A stretch of DNA of 24,310 bases from Bacteroidota bacterium (GTDB taxonomy: Bacteria > Bacteroidota > Bacteroidia > AKYH767-A > OLB10), in the NCBI GenBank assembly GCA_016717725.1, contig JADKFA010000034.1, forward strand, positions 1 through 24,310. Direction: 5' to 3'. The translations under genes were made by a program, and so were the position numbers. Shown here piece after piece: positions 1-7,432 of this stretch; within the stretch, counting starts at the first letter, position 1, and each line of letters begins with the position of its first letter. The notes beneath the pieces were generated by a model. That model searched no databases. It saw nothing but the letters and a program-made list of their open reading frames with translations, and was not told the DNA's origin.

Positions 1-411
1 TAATTGCGATTGCAACTCTAAGAAATTTTGATTCGCTTTCAACTGTGGATATTGCTCCACAACAACCATCAATCGACTTAAAGCAGATCCCAGTTGCCCT
101 TGCGCTTGCTGAAACTTCGTCATTTGCTCGGCAGTTAAATTTGTAGGATCAATCTTCACTTGAGTAGCATTTGCCCTTGCTTCGATTACGGCTGTTAATG
201 TCGACTTTTCAAAATCGGCAGCTTCTTTTACAGTGCTTACCAAATTTGGAATGAGATCGAGTCGGCGCTGATAAACATTTTCAACTTGCGACCAAGCTGT
301 TTGAACTTGAACATCGCGTTCAACTAAACTATTATAAGTGCCTACGAAAAATCGGTAGAGGATAAATACGATGACTAGAATTACTCCTACTACAATTAGT
401 GTTTTTTTCAT
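1..411 (-). CDS. lemA: LemA family protein, 3' end cut by window edge
   Basis: The minus frame opens with ATG at 409-411 and stays open for 137 codons to the window edge, so the C-terminus lies outside. Residues about 5-22 form one hydrophobic membrane segment after a short MKK start. This is followed by the LemA pattern: YNSLV, then VQTAWSQVENVYQRR, DLIPNLVSTVK and later EARANATQVK, helices that form the extracytoplasmic four-helix core. LemA proteins (about 190 residues) are membrane-anchored with no settled biochemical role, and in many bacteria they sit beside TPM-domain membrane proteins. The family call is from visible motifs. The next gene downstream is not in the window. A perfect -7 box lies 17 bases upstream of the start. 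Confidence 0.9.
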   Translation of the reverse strand, partial: MKKTLIVVGVILVIVFILYRFFVGTYNSLVERDVQVQTAWSQVENVYQRRLDLIPNLVSTVKEAADFEKSTLTAVIEARANATQVKIDPTNLTAEQMTKFQQAQGQLGSALSRLMVVVEQYPQLKANQNFLELQSQL

Positions 412-428
412 GGTTTTAAGATTTAGGA

Positions 429-436
429 CAAAATTA
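429..436 (-). promoter_or_regulatory. Putative -7 box for lemA
   Basis: Read on the minus strand this is TAATTTTG, a perfect match to the Bacteroidota -7 consensus TAnnTTTG. It lies 17 bases before the lemA ATG. I see no exact TTG -33 element at the usual 17-23 base distance, so the call rests on the -7 box and its position only. Confidence 0.35.
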
Positions 437-542
437 CTGAGTTAGACGAACATGTTGTAAATATATTTAATTGTGTTGAATTAAAACTAATTTCAAAGTT
501 AAGACCACCTGAATCTCAGATAATTGATCTTAAAGCCCTTTT

Positions 543-1161
543 TTAGGAATATTTGTTCATAGGTGGTTTGGATACTGGTATTAAAATTTTCGGGGTATCA
601 ACGTAGAAATCCTTGGTACAGATTTCAAGTTTCCCTTCTTCCTTTTCCAGCATTTCAAGTGTGTATTCAAAGAGACCAATATTGTCGGTTTTAAGGTGTA
701 AAATACCATCTTTTCCCATCAATTCACGATACATCTTTAAAAATTTCGGGTTGGTGATCCTTCTGTTTTCTCTCGATATTTGAGGTTGTGGATCGGGGAA
801 TGTTACCCAAATCTCCCGAATTTCACTGGGAGCAAAAAATTGGGGTAACCATTCAATATGTGTCCGTAAAAAGGCGGCATGTAGGATGTTTTCTTCATTG
901 ATGGTTTTGGCGCCTCTCCATAAACGAGCTCCCTTTATATCGATACCTATAAAATTCCGATCGGTAAAATGCTGGGCTAGGCTCACAGTATACTCCTCTA
1001 CCACAACCCAATTCAACCACAATGGGATGGTCTTTATGAAACACTTTTTCATTCCAATTGCCACAAAGCCCATGATCAACACTCAATAATGGAAACGGGT
1101 ATTGAAAAGTCCTCTCAAATGTTTCTAACTCTTTAAATCGTCGAAGTTTATGCTTTGCCAT
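543..1161 (-). CDS. trmB: tRNA (guanine-N7-)-methyltransferase TrmB, frameshifted
   Basis: TrmB methylates G46 of tRNA with S-adenosylmethionine in the cytoplasm. The N-terminal part starts at ATG 1161 and reads to the AdoMet-binding motif VVELGCGRG. The rest is in another frame and continues EYTVSLAQHF, FIGIDIKGARLWRGAK, then the TrmB signature VTFPDPQPQ with RRITNPKFL, and ILHLKTDN. The two frames join at about 993-1000. Restoring two lost bases (GGTAGAGGAG to GGTAGAGGAGAG on the minus strand) gives one protein of about 206 residues, normal for the family. All catalytic motifs are otherwise intact, so I favour a sequencing error over decay. Other readings: a real recent mutation. It is divergent from the glycosyltransferase gene, with 73 bases between them. 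Confidence 0.88.
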
Positions 1162-1185
1162 TAATAATTCACTTTTTTCTATCGT

Positions 1186-1230
1186 TTGCGAAAGTAATTC
1201 ATATTTAGAATTGGCAAAGAAGTACTTTTG
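1186..1230 (+). promoter_or_regulatory. Putative promoter(s) of the glycosyltransferase gene
   Basis: Two candidates overlap. TTG at 1186-1188, a 17-base spacer and TAGAATTG at 1206-1213 (one mismatch to TAnnTTTG) would give a short leader. Separately, TACTTTTG at 1223-1230 is a perfect -7 box exactly four bases before the TTG start codon at 1235, but has no TTG at the right distance upstream. The second would give a leaderless transcript. Confidence 0.35.
1189..1217 (-). promoter_or_regulatory. Putative promoter of trmB
   Basis: On the minus strand TTG (1215-1217) is followed after 18 bases by TACTTTCG (1189-1196), one mismatch from TAnnTTTG. The spacing fits the Bacteroidota TTG-N17-23-TAnnTTTG layout. 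The trmB ATG lies 27 bases downstream of the -7 box. It overlaps the candidate promoter for the gene on the other strand. Confidence 0.4.
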
Positions 1231-1234
1231 AAGA

Positions 1235-2323
1235 TTGAAAAAAACGAATCCACATATTCTCTATTCCATTCTCGATTGGGGTCTTGGGCATGCTACACGT
1301 AGTATTCCCATTATTGACGAACTTTTGTTGCAGGGGGCTCGAATTACTTTATGTGGAGAAGGCTCTACTGGAAATTTGATACAATCAGTATTCCCACAAC
1401 TTCCATTTTACACGGTACACGGTATTCAAGTGAAGTACCCTACCAAAATTCCGATGTCGTTATCGATGTTTTTACAAGCACCTAAAATTTCTTTGGCAAT
1501 AAAAAGCGAACACCAACAAATTAAAAAGTTAGTAAAAGAATTACAGGTAGATGCGATCATCAGCGACAATCGATATGGCGCTTTTGCAGATGGGATTCCG
1601 AGTGTGATCATTACCCATCAACTGAATTTGCAAACACCTAAGAACAAAGAGTGGCTTCGTCCTATCATCAACAAAATAAATCATCATTACCTTGCTCCAT
1701 TTGATGAAATATGGGTTCCAGATTCGGAAGGAGAAAATAATTTAACGGGTTCATTATCGCATGATGCAGCCACTCTCCAAAAATTTAATCCAAAATTTAT
1801 TGGATCCTTATCACGCTTTGCATCACTTTCTATAGAGGGAAAATATAAAAATTACGATGCCATCGTGGTTTTATCTGGACCCGAACCTCAGCGAAGTCAT
1901 TTCGAAAAAATCATTTATCGGCAATTACAAGAATTACCCATCACTGCAATTATTGCAAAGGGAACACCTCAACATCCAATACAAGAACAACGTGAAAATT
2001 GTTTTTTCTCTTCACACATTTCTACGGATGAAATGTTGTTTCACTATACACATTGCAAATACATCATTAGTAGAAGCGGTCATTCTACTTTGATGGATTT
2101 ATGTGCAGTAAAAAAATCGGCGATCTGTATTCCTACTCCAGGACAAACCGAACAAGAGTTTTTAGCGGAGATGCATTCAAGGAAAAAACACATCGTCACT
2201 TTTGACCAAGATCAAGTTGATTTAAGGAGAGGAATGGAAATGCTTGAACAGTGCACTCCCTTTGATCTCCCTGTGAATCAGGAGTTCAAGCCTACCATTA
2301 AAAATTTCCTGGGTCGAATCTAG
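1235..2323 (+). CDS. MurG-like (GT28-type) glycosyltransferase
   Basis: This is a 362-residue, two-domain GT-B type protein. Near the N-terminus ILDWGLGHATRSIPIIDELL is the glycine-rich acceptor-side motif seen in MurG and UDP-glycosyltransferase relatives. Toward the C-terminus, IISRSGHSTLMDLCAVKKS, ICIPTPGQTEQEF and LAEMHSRK match the nucleotide-sugar binding region of GT28 C-terminal domains. No signal peptide or membrane segment is evident, so it is probably cytoplasmic or loosely membrane-bound. The sugar donor and acceptor cannot be read from the sequence. The start is a TTG: an in-frame stop lies just upstream, and no ATG or GTG occurs before the conserved motif. A perfect TAnnTTTG box four bases ahead supports TTG at 1235. 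MurG itself is unlikely because there are no cell-wall genes nearby. Confidence 0.8.
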   Translation: MKKTNPHILYSILDWGLGHATRSIPIIDELLLQGARITLCGEGSTGNLIQSVFPQLPFYTVHGIQVKYPTKIPMSLSMFLQAPKISLAIKSEHQQIKKLVKELQVDAIISDNRYGAFADGIPSVIITHQLNLQTPKNKEWLRPIINKINHHYLAPFDEIWVPDSEGENNLTGSLSHDAATLQKFNPKFIGSLSRFASLSIEGKYKNYDAIVVLSGPEPQRSHFEKIIYRQLQELPITAIIAKGTPQHPIQEQRENCFFSSHISTDEMLFHYTHCKYIISRSGHSTLMDLCAVKKSAICIPTPGQTEQEFLAEMHSRKKHIVTFDQDQVDLRRGMEMLEQCTPFDLPVNQEFKPTIKNFLGRI

Positions 2324-2338
2324 CAACAAACTTTTCAC

Positions 2339-2346
2339 TACTTTTG
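2339..2346 (+). promoter_or_regulatory. -7 box upstream of the cobalamin riboswitch
   Basis: TACTTTTG matches TAnnTTTG perfectly and sits about ten bases before the first riboswitch stem, 16 bases after the stop of the preceding gene. Transcription starting here would include the whole aptamer. No exact TTG -33 element is seen. Confidence 0.45.
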
Positions 2347-2355
2347 CTCTTAGTG

Positions 2356-2523
2356 ATGGTTTCCTGCTTAATAACAGGAATGAAAAGGGAATGCCGTGCA
2401 ATCCGGCAACAGTCCCCGCTGCTGTAAACAGTTTCGCATTCAAATGCACATCAAAACGCAACCACTGTTCTAATGAGAATGGGAAGGAGTTTTGATTAAT
2501 CTGTGAGTCAGAAGACCTGCCAA
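2356..2523 (+). promoter_or_regulatory. Cobalamin (vitamin B12) riboswitch
   Basis: The conserved cobalamin aptamer blocks are all present in order: the outer stem TTCCTG...CAGGAA, AAAAGGGAATGCCGTGCAA, TCCGGCAAC, the B12-box core AGTCCCCGCTGCTGTAA, a variable hairpin, an ACCACTG block, AATGGGAAGG, and the 3' block GAGTCAGAAGACCTGCC. This is the adenosylcobalamin-type class by its length and 3' block. Ligand binding normally lowers expression of the downstream gene. The leader continues for 120 bases to the start at 2644. I see no strong intrinsic terminator there, so control of translation or of RNA structure is more likely. The target is the single lipoprotein gene that follows. Confidence 0.94.
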
Positions 2524-2643
2524 CATTATTGCCATGGTTGAACCTTCGGAGGAAAGGATGATGAGCGTTAACGTATAGGATTTATTTTCCTTTACTTTAT
2601 AATAATCAATCGTGGTTTCTTGTTGAAAATTAATTTAAAAACC

Positions 2644-3711
2644 ATGATAAAAAAAATCGTATTCTCCATTTGCTCATTGAGCATCCTTGTATTTACTTCT
2701 TGCGAGAAGGATAAGCTAGAAGAAAACACTCCCCCTCCAAATAATATGAATGGAGTATTTGTAGTAAATGAAGGCGCCTTTCTTGCGGGCAATGCGTCCA
2801 TCTCCTTCTTCTCATCTGACTCTGCTTACAGTAATGGCGATATCTATCAAACGGTAAATGGATTTCCGGTGGGCGATTTATTGCAATCGATGAGCATCTA
2901 TAATGGTAAAGCGTATCTCTGCGTAAACAATTCACAAAAAGTAGAAGTGGTTTCAATGGTCGACTTTAAAAAGACGGCTTCTATTTATGGAATTAACAGT
3001 CCGCGCTTTTTCACTGCGCAAAATAACTTCGGATACATTAGTGATTGGAACTCCAATCAAATATTTAAAATTAATTTGAATTCAAACACGATTGTAGATA
3101 GTGTTTTGTGTGGACTAGGTCCTGAAGAAATGTTGATAGCCAACAACCAACTCTTCGTTTGTAACAGCGGTGGATTTGTTGATGATAGTAGTGTGACTGT
3201 AATAAATCTAAGTACCTTTAATGTCTCTACCACTTTAACAACTGGTGTAAATCCATCTTCCATTCGCAAAGACAATAATGGGAATGTTTGGGTTCTTTGC
3301 AGAGGTAGTTTGGGAGCCGACTTCACACCAACTCCTGATGATCCAGGAGGGAAATTGATGCGAATAAATCCAGCTTCATTAGTCACCGAATGGTTTGCAG
3401 ATTTCAACTACGACCAACATCCACTCAAACTCAACACTAACGTTGATGGGTCTACGCTGTACTTCCTTTTCGGCAATAGTGCGTATACAGGAACGGTTTA
3501 CAAAATGGATGCAAGTAGTACAGTGATCCCAAGTATGCCATATATTAATCGCGAATTTTACGCTTTGGGTATTCATCCTACTAATGGAAGTATTTACGGA
3601 GGAAAATCGAGCTTCAGCAGCAACTCGCATATGTTACATTATACCAATGCGGGAGTGTTGATTGATTCATCAACAGTAGGAATTGGACCGAGTAGCTTTG
3701 TCTTTAATTAG
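2644..3711 (+). CDS. BtuG-like beta-propeller surface lipoprotein (DUF5074/YncE-like)
   Basis: The 355-residue product begins with a lipoprotein signal: MIKK, a hydrophobic stretch and lipobox FTSC with Cys20, followed by EKDKLEE, an acidic tail that in Bacteroidota often marks export to the cell surface. The rest shows YncE/DUF5074 propeller repeats, with blade motifs such as VFVVNEGAF, NGKAYLCVNNS, NNQLFVCNSGG, GVNPSSIRKDNNGNVWVLC and LYFLFGNSAYTGTVYKMD. BtuG, the Bacteroides surface protein that captures vitamin B12 for BtuB, is a lipoprotein propeller of this kind. The cobalamin riboswitch directly upstream makes a B12-capture role likely. I chose ATG 2644 rather than an in-frame TTG at 2620 because it gives a normal signal peptide. 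It is a single-gene unit with no btuB beside it. It could bind another corrinoid. Confidence 0.82.
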   Translation: MIKKIVFSICSLSILVFTSCEKDKLEENTPPPNNMNGVFVVNEGAFLAGNASISFFSSDSAYSNGDIYQTVNGFPVGDLLQSMSIYNGKAYLCVNNSQKVEVVSMVDFKKTASIYGINSPRFFTAQNNFGYISDWNSNQIFKINLNSNTIVDSVLCGLGPEEMLIANNQLFVCNSGGFVDDSSVTVINLSTFNVSTTLTTGVNPSSIRKDNNGNVWVLCRGSLGADFTPTPDDPGGKLMRINPASLVTEWFADFNYDQHPLKLNTNVDGSTLYFLFGNSAYTGTVYKMDASSTVIPSMPYINREFYALGIHPTNGSIYGGKSSFSSNSHMLHYTNAGVLIDSSTVGIGPSSFVFN

Positions 3712-3721
3712 AGACGAAAAA

Positions 3722-3835
3722 TTTCAACACTAGAGAACACTGGAGAACACAAGAGAGCACTAGAGAATTCTTTAGAATACTAATTCGCAAAAACTTAGTG
3801 CACTTAGTGTCCTCTAGTGCCCTCGTATGTTGAAA
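3722..3835. repeat. Inverted array of 10-bp repeats between convergent genes
   Basis: The left arm from 3722 holds four copies of a 10-bp unit (TAGAGAACAC, TGGAGAACAC, AAGAGAGCAC, TAGAGAATTC). The right arm (about 3794-3835) holds the complementary 10-bp periodicity (CTTAGTGTCC, TCTAGTGCCC) and ends with TGTTGAAA, complementary to the TTTCAACA that opens the left arm. The arms pair imperfectly over about 40 bases around a roughly 30-base loop. It lies between the stops of the BtuG-like gene and the facing lipoprotein gene, so it may act as a two-way transcription end. No T-run is present, so a classical intrinsic terminator is not shown. Confidence 0.6.
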
Positions 3836-3857
3836 AGGGTTATTCATGTTGAAAAAA

Positions 3858-4409
3858 CTATTTATTCAGAATAAGTTCATTCGATAAAACTACATTACTT
3901 TTATGATTAGCACGATCGCGGATATAAAATTCGAAGCGGCCGATATTATCTAACAAAATTAAAGCACTCGTATAATCCATTCGATACGTTACAGTAGCTT
4001 CAATGCTCTTGCTATTCCCTGCAGGTTCGATGTATTGCATGCGCTGATTGAATTTCACTTGTACACTATCAAAATAAAGAAGTGTATCACAAGTCGGTGT
4101 AACTTCGACTACTTGCAACCATAAATTTTTCTTTCTGAAACCCGCTCCATCTTTTACTTCGTAAGCCAAATACAAATTGGCATTATCGGCTCCGCAGCTA
4201 TTGTCGAATTCATTATCGGCTAAACCAATATCTCCATCGCCATCTTTAATGGTAAAAATAAATTCAACAGCCGTATCTTTTCCGGTGGTGCCGATGTAAT
4301 TCACAAAACGCTCAAATTTAATTTCTGGGATGGGACTAAACGACTCCTCCTTACCACATGAAGCCATTAAGGCTACCACAACAATTGAAAGTAAAATTCT
4401 AGATTTCAT
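3858..4409 (-). CDS. DGDGD lipoprotein, function unknown
   Basis: This 183-residue protein has a lipoprotein signal with lipobox MASC (Cys18) followed by GKEESF. The mature part contains FTIKDGDGDIGLADNEF, an acidic loop like those that bind calcium, and ends with FEFYIRDRANHKSNVVLS. The same two landmarks, in the same order and spacing, occur in the lipoprotein at 8223-8708, so the two are paralogues. The fold looks beta-rich and immunoglobulin-like, which is an inference. It lies 39 bases downstream of the M16 peptidase gene on the same strand and may share its transcript. A near-match -7 box (TAACTTCG) sits four bases before the ATG. I recognise the family as common in Bacteroidota but know of no function. 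Confidence 0.8.
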   Translation of the reverse strand: MKSRILLSIVVVALMASCGKEESFSPIPEIKFERFVNYIGTTGKDTAVEFIFTIKDGDGDIGLADNEFDNSCGADNANLYLAYEVKDGAGFRKKNLWLQVVEVTPTCDTLLYFDSVQVKFNQRMQYIEPAGNSKSIEATVTYRMDYTSALILLDNIGRFEFYIRDRANHKSNVVLSNELILNK

Positions 4410-4448
4410 GATACGAAGTTATGAAATTGAGTACAAATGGGTACTATT

Positions 4449-5684
4449 TTAAGGATTAGGCAGGTATATTAATTCAGAACGCGATTTCTGGTTTAATATT
4501 TCATTGGCCAGATCCCGTACTTCCTTGGGGGTGATTCTGTTGATTCGCTCGTTGACATCCTTTAGGGTAACAATTTTACCCAGATTTAACTGACTTTTCG
4601 CCACGGATAAGAGTACGCTCAATCTATTTTCCTGTCCCAATTGAATTTGCCCAATCAACTGCTCCTTGTATTGCTTAAAAACCGTATCGCTCAATTTTTT
4701 ATCCATTAAAATATCCAATTCCCGATCCAGCAATTTTCGGGTTTTTTCAAAATGCTTTTCATCGGTTGCAAAATAAATATGAAACACCCCAGTATCTGTA
4801 TACGAATGGAATCCCGATTCAATCGTATAGGTGAATCCATGTTTTTCGCGGATGTTGAGATTCAATCGGGAATTCATTCCTGGTCCACCCAACAAATTAT
4901 TAAATAGGATTAAAGTAAATCTCCGTGGGTCCTTTACGCCTAAAGCCGGTCGACCCATGATATAATGAACCTGACTAATACTCTTCTTTTCGGTGACAAA
5001 TTGAGGCGAATATTTCTTAAACGCATATCGTTTAGGAGGTGTTTTTTTGTGTTTCTGCACTCCAAAATATTTTTCCGCCAACCGAATCACTTCCTTCATT
5101 CCGATGCTTCCACTCACTGCAAAAATCATATTCGAAGGATCGTAAAGATCTCCAACGTAGTTCAAAATATCTTTACGTTTGAATTTGCGAATACTTTCTT
5201 CTGTTCCTAAAAAATTATGTCCGAGGGTATGGCCTTTAAACAACTGACTTTCGAAATCATCAAAAATTTGCTCGTAAGGAGTATCCTGATAAGCCCGAAT
5301 TTCATCGGTGATCACTTCCTTTTCTTTTTCAATTTCCTTTTCTGGAAAGATGGACTGAAAAGCCACATCAGCAATCAAATCCACGGCTCGTTCAAAATAG
5401 CGATTCATCACTGAAGCATGTAAACAAGTTTCTTCCTTGGTAGTGTATGCATTTAGTTCTCCACCCACTACTTCCAAGCGATTAAGGATATGAAAAGACT
5501 TTCGATTCTTGGTTCCTTTAAACAAGGTATGTTCAATAAAATGAGCCAAACCATCCTTCCCTTTCTCTTCATCGCGTGTACCGGCCTTCATCAACAAACC
5601 ACAATGCGTTACCAAACTTTCTGGGTAATGCATATAGAGGACGGTTAGCTTGTTGGGGAGTACGCTAATCTCTGGGATGATCAT
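4449..5684 (-). CDS. M16 family zinc metallopeptidase (insulinase/processing-peptidase type)
   Basis: The 411-residue product carries the inverted zinc motif HFIEH (His48, Glu51, His52) within GLAHFIEHTLFKGT. The third ligand is probably Glu128 in VITDEI, about 76 residues on, as expected. The C-terminal half has LLGGPGMNSRLNLNIREKHG and FTYTIESGFHSYTDTG, the substrate-groove R-x-x-x-Y-like region of M16B enzymes. The length matches single-unit M16B peptidases that work as dimers. No signal peptide is seen, so a cytoplasmic role in peptide or protein turnover is likely, substrate unknown. A perfect -7 box TAAGTTTG ends four bases before the ATG, which supports this start and a leaderless transcript. 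A small lipoprotein gene follows on the same strand. Confidence 0.93.
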   Translation of the reverse strand: MIIPEISVLPNKLTVLYMHYPESLVTHCGLLMKAGTRDEEKGKDGLAHFIEHTLFKGTKNRKSFHILNRLEVVGGELNAYTTKEETCLHASVMNRYFERAVDLIADVAFQSIFPEKEIEKEKEVITDEIRAYQDTPYEQIFDDFESQLFKGHTLGHNFLGTEESIRKFKRKDILNYVGDLYDPSNMIFAVSGSIGMKEVIRLAEKYFGVQKHKKTPPKRYAFKKYSPQFVTEKKSISQVHYIMGRPALGVKDPRRFTLILFNNLLGGPGMNSRLNLNIREKHGFTYTIESGFHSYTDTGVFHIYFATDEKHFEKTRKLLDRELDILMDKKLSDTVFKQYKEQLIGQIQLGQENRLSVLLSVAKSQLNLGKIVTLKDVNERINRITPKEVRDLANEILNQKSRSELIYLPNP

Positions 5685-5688
5685 AGGG

Positions 5689-5696
5689 CAAACTTA
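5689..5696 (-). promoter_or_regulatory. -7 box four bases before the M16 peptidase start
   Basis: Read on the minus strand this is TAAGTTTG, then CCCT, then ATG. It matches TAnnTTTG perfectly. A TTC rather than TTG lies 18 bases upstream as a weak -33 element. The transcript would start at or next to the A of the ATG. Confidence 0.45.
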
Positions 5697-5896
5697 TTGA
5701 TTAAATGAATTGAGGAACTTGCTCTGTTAAAAATATTGCCAATAAATCACATAATTTGAAATACTCCCATTTTAGGCTTATATTCGTAATAGTCAAATTC
5801 TTAAATTTGTTCGAGATGAGGATATCGAAATATTCCCAAATCTTAGATTCATAAAATTAAATTCCTTTTAAAAACGAATACTCTTTGATTGCCTAA

Positions 5897-7380
5897 ATGA
5901 AAAAAACAATTCTCTTCCTTTTATTTATTTTGTATGGAGTGAATTCTTTTTCGCAAGGACAAAACATTCATTGGTTGATTGGTTATGGGAATTGGGCGAA
6001 TAATGGACGCATCATATATTCGGATACAAGTTATTCGTTTATAGCAGAACAACGCTAAATGAAATTTGAGGAACAGAAGCGACAATTTCCGATGTACAAG
6101 GAAATTTTTTAATGAGTAGTAATGGAGTTTGGATTGCAAATGCCAACAATGATACCATGCTAAATGGGACTGGACTGAATCCAGGGACGTTTGTTAACGA
6201 TTGGTCAAATGGATTGATAATTCCTTATGCAAATGTATTTCTTCCTTTTCCAGGGGATTCAAATAAATATGTATTAGTTCATCATTCAGCAGAATTTAAT
6301 GGTCAATATTATCCAGTGTTAGAATTAATGTACAGTGTAGTTGACTTAACTTTAGACAATGGACTGGGTGAAGTTGTTTCAAAAAATAATTTGATGTTAT
6401 CTGATACTTTAAACTGGGGTATAGGAGCATGTAAACACGCCAATGGAAGAGATTGGTGGATGGTAGTACAAAAGGATATGTCGGATGAAATACGTATGGC
6501 ACTTCTAACTCCTGATGGTGTTTTCGATTATGGAAGTCAACATCTTGGAGTTGTACCTTCACAAGGAAATGTTGCTCAATTAACTTTTTCTCAAGATGGC
6601 ACTAAATTTGGGTACACGTCCTATAGTCAAAATAGTATTGATAGCTGTTTTACATTTATTGCAGATTTTGATCGTTGTGCAGGGCTTTTCACAAATACAA
6701 GAGTATTTAATTTTTATCCATCGGGATATTTATGGGGCTTTTCATTTTCACCAAACTCCAATTTTGCATATGCGAATACTTCCGCTAGAATTTTTCAATT
6801 GAATATTGATAGTATGTCAATTGATACGGTTGCCCTCTATGATGGATTTATTTCAGGTGCTCCACCCAATTGTTGTCAAACATCGTTTGCATTCGAATAC
6901 CTCGCTGCGAATGGTAAAATCTATATAACAAGTGGAAGCTCTGTACAACATATTCATGAGATAAATTATCCGGATAGCGCAGGACTTGCCTGTGATGTAC
7001 AACAACATGCTATAAGTTTAGGAGTATGGAGTTTTAGAGCAGTACCTAATCACCCCAATTACAACTTAGGTCCTGTTGTAGGTAGTTTGTGCGATACGCT
7101 AAGTGTGGGTATTGCTGAGATAAAACATGATTTTAAGTTTAGCATTTCGCCCAACCCAACAAGTGATGGATATATTAAACTCATGTATCTTTTGCCTCAA
7201 AATAAACCTGGCGGGTTTGAAGTTTATGACATGACAGGTCAATTGGTTTATAAGATGAATTTACCTTCTTGGAGTACGCTGCAGATGGTGAAGTTGCCTG
7301 AGTTGAGTAATGGAGTTTATACTTGTGTTGTTAGGAGTGGATATGAATGGGTGGGGAGGAAATTGGTGGTGGTGAGGTAA
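5897..7380 (+). pseudogene. T9SS type A cargo protein, broken by a stop and a frameshift
   Basis: The reading frame opens at 5897 with a signal peptide (MKKTILFLLFILYG...NSFSQ) and runs to TAA at 6056-6058. The same frame resumes at ATG 6059 with MKFE and is then lost. A second frame takes over with GTEATISDVQGNFLMSSNG and stays open to 7380. One substitution (AAA to TAA) and one lost G near 6072 explain both breaks. The repaired protein would have about 494 residues. The middle shows propeller-like repeats (FSFSPNSNFAYA, YLAANGKIYITSGS) and the HPNYNLG motif common in secreted Bacteroidota proteins. The end (FSISPNPTSDG..., VYDMTGQLVY, LSNGVYTCVV, KLVVVR) is a type A T9SS sorting domain. The protein was thus meant for the cell surface or medium. 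Either a decaying gene or two sequencing errors. Confidence 0.7.
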
Positions 7381-7396
7381 TCAATTGTAGCCCCAG

Positions 7397-7432
7397 ACTA
7401 GTAACCCCAGACTTAAGTCTGGGGTTACTAGT
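7397..7432. repeat. Perfect 36-bp REP-like palindrome
   Basis: The left arm ACTAGTAACCCCAGACTT is followed at once by its exact reverse complement, with no loop. A further partial copy (CCCCAGACT) precedes it at 7391-7399. It lies between the stop of the T9SS gene and the convergent transposase gene, and contains the transposase stop codon (7428-7430). The same core, AACCCCAGACT/AGTCTGGGGTT, returns at 8193-8222. Confidence 0.9.

Noticed and set aside
886..1089. Plus-strand open frame over trmB
   Set aside because: Antisense to conserved TrmB motifs, with no recognisable features.
1235..2323. MurG (peptidoglycan lipid II synthesis)
   Set aside because: The fold and motifs are MurG-like, but there is no cell-wall gene cluster, and the N-terminal motif fits a separate Bacteroidota glycosyltransferase group.
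3722..3770. CRISPR-like array
   Set aside because: The unit is only 10 bp with no unique spacers and no cas genes nearby.
6112..7380. Independent 422-residue gene starting at ATG 6112
   Set aside because: The sequence upstream encodes a matching signal peptide and the missing N-terminal motif in shifted frames, so 6112 is an internal Met.
7331..7427. Extended C-terminal tail of the transposase past 7428
   Set aside because: The tail arises from the lost base in the T-run at 7484-7489. The other frame gives the usual family ending and a stop at 7428.
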